Shown: positions 39,708 to 64,000 of the stretch, in pieces
How positions within the stretch are numbered: position 1 is the first letter of the stretch
Layout of the letters: every line of letters begins with the position of its first letter
NCBI RefSeq assembly: GCF_017591435.1
Contig: NC_059294.1
Span: 20,177,475-20,241,474, forward strand
From: Portunus trituberculatus
Taxonomy: Eukaryota > Arthropoda > Malacostraca > Decapoda > Portunidae
Reading direction: 5' to 3'
Length of the DNA: 64,000 nt
Translations under genes and position numbers: made by a program
The notes under the pieces: generated by a model
Told to the model about the DNA's origin: nothing
Seen by the model: the letters and a program-made list of their open reading frames with translations, nothing else
Databases searched by the model: none

Positions 39708-39984
39708 CACCTCGGTCGCCAGCTGGCCACCAAGCCATTCTTCCCCATTACGGAGCAAGCTCAGAGCTCATAGACAGATCTTCGGGTAGGACTGAGACCA
39801 CATCACACACAACACACACCAGGAAAGCAAGGCCACAGCCCCTCGAGTTACATCCTGTACCTATTTACTGCTAGGTGAACAGGGGCCACACATTAAGAGC
39901 TTTGCCCATTTGCCTCGCCGCTTTCCGGGACTTGAACCCGGCTCTCTCGATTGTGAATCGAGCATGCTAACCACTACATTATGT

Positions 39985-39986
<2 letters not shown>
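39703..39986 (-). mobile_element. tRNA-headed SINE, family S2, copy c
   Basis: The reverse complement shows head CCACATAATGTAGTGGTTAG with ATTCACAATCGAG anticodon arm, GGTTCAAGTCC B box, GGCGAGGCAAATGGGCAAAG, then the shared core. Closely matches copy a at 25517. GT runs on both sides (39667-39702 and 39986-40020). Confidence 0.86.
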
Positions 39987-40025
<39 letters not shown>

Positions 40026-40045
40026 AATTTCAATCCTCATTGCAG

Positions 40046-40072
40046 GTCTAACACACATACCTGACAAGAAAA
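40046..40072 (+). other. pyruvate carboxylase 5' UTR after a probable splice acceptor
   Basis: The sequence ttcaatcctcattgcag ends at 40045 and could be an acceptor, so the mRNA probably starts in an upstream noncoding exon. The start context is GACAAGAAAAATG, with A at -3. Confidence 0.5.
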
Positions 40073-63122
<23,050 letters not shown>

Positions 63123-63171
63123 GTAATGCCCCTCATGTGAAAAGCCATACTGTATTTCCTTGTATATAAGG

Positions 63172-63244
63172 TGGACCATAGTTTTGGTACACCTAATAAT
63201 CTAGAGTGGTGGACCATAGTTTTGGTACACCTAATAATCTAGGG
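63172..63244. repeat. ~37-bp tandem duplication
   Basis: TGGACCATAGTTTTGGTACA CCTAATAATCTAG occurs twice back to back in the intron after PC exon 19. Confidence 0.85.
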
Positions 63245-63580
63245 TGGTGAGATGGGGAAAATGCTGCTAATCCCAGACCATTTCCCTCTTAAGGCCCATT
63301 GATCATTACATAAATATATCATGTAATTTTTATGCATAGAAATAATAAAAATATAGACTGACTCTGGAAAGTTAAATTGTAGATGAAGTTAAAGTACTTA
63401 ACACCACCATACATCACCATTATGTTTTCCCAACACCCGTTTTGGCTTTTATAAATAACACTGATCATGATTAACCATCAATATTGAAATTATGTCATTA
63501 ATTATAAATGTTACCAGTCAACACTTGACAATATGAATTGCTTGTCATCCATGATACAGAACTATCTTCACTGTTTGAGC

Positions 63581-64000
63581 CAGTGTTTCTCAACCCTTTT
63601 ACCCTTGTGTAATCCTTAAAATAAACTATATGTATCAAGGAACCCCTGCACAAAAATATCCCTGAATTCTGGAAAAGAAATTTACTGAATATTATGGGCG
63701 AATGATGGACTGTACCTGTATGCCAGGAACCACACAGACGACTGATGTAGACTGTGCATGCGTCTTGTACTGAATGAGTCACATGAATTTTTCACGTACA
63801 GGTGCCGTACAGATATCACTAAATATATTCCCAATGATTATATTTTTTAATAACATAATAGGTTAGATATGATGATGTGTTTAGTTATATTACGTATATG
63901 AAATTAAATAAAAAGTTAAAAGTGCATTAGCTTATCTCGCTTGTTCTTGCAGAACCCTTAGGGACCTTTTGCAGAACCTTAGGGTTCTGGGGAACCCTGG
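63581..64000. mobile_element. hAT-like element, cut by the window edge
   Basis: Begins CAGTGTTTCTCAACCC. The last bases of the window, GGGTTCTGGGGAACCCTGG, look like the start of the inverted opposite end. Its TSD cannot be tested here. Confidence 0.55.

Noticed and set aside
33148..40020. CRISPR-like or tandem gene array interpretation of the regularly spaced repeats
   Set aside because: The spacers are LINE and SINE pieces of unequal length, the separators are dinucleotide runs, and the genome is clearly animal.

Overview
This is a eukaryotic, animal nuclear window. It holds spliced genes with GT-AG introns and very dense microsatellites, and no bacterial operon features. The gene content (an arthropod-style even-skipped gene and an animal mitochondrial pyruvate carboxylase), the long TC, GT, TA and ATT runs, and the mix of tRNA-Val-headed SINEs and CR1-like LINEs suggest an arthropod, most likely a decapod crustacean. 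That identification is inference; no species marker was seen.

Layout. At 1-13753 (+) lies the 3' part of an even-skipped/Evx homeobox gene: a proline-rich exon (989-1108), a 10.3 kb intron, an exon with a poly-Gln tract and homeodomain residues 1-46 (11375-11731), and a last exon with homeodomain residues 47-60 and the Eve C-terminus (13079-13753). The reading frame changes inside the CAG/CAA tract near 11473. The big intron holds a well-formed tRNA-Glu(CUC) at 4142-4212, a SINE and a hAT-like MITE. From about 13.8 to 40.0 kb is a gene-poor interval full of repeats: CR1-like LINE copies, a poly(A)-tailed LINE 3' end, SINEs and microsatellites.

From 40073 to past the right edge (+) runs the nuclear gene for mitochondrial pyruvate carboxylase. 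Nineteen exons join in frame to 1044 codons and cover the transit peptide, biotin carboxylase, carboxyltransferase and part of the PT domain. The biotinyl domain lies beyond the window. A frame-neutral 39-nt candidate microexon at 60999-61037 would insert 13 residues carrying an RRGS motif. The introns host DNA transposons with readable ends: a 1.24 kb element with about 158 bp inverted repeats, a Tigger/Jerky-like relic with TA duplications, a TTAA-flanked element, mariner-type MITEs and hAT-like ends.

Most unusual pattern: between 33.1 and 40.0 kb, and again at 16.3-18.5, 25.5-27.0 and 48.1 kb, LINE and SINE copies sit head to tail, separated by (GT)n/(AC)n runs. In the element's own orientation the flanking run is always AC, at the 5' junction as well as at the 3' tail. 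This fits retroposons that end in an AC tail and insert into AC microsatellites, including each other's tails, so that arrays grow. Two SINE families with different tRNA heads share a common central core and take part in the same arrays.
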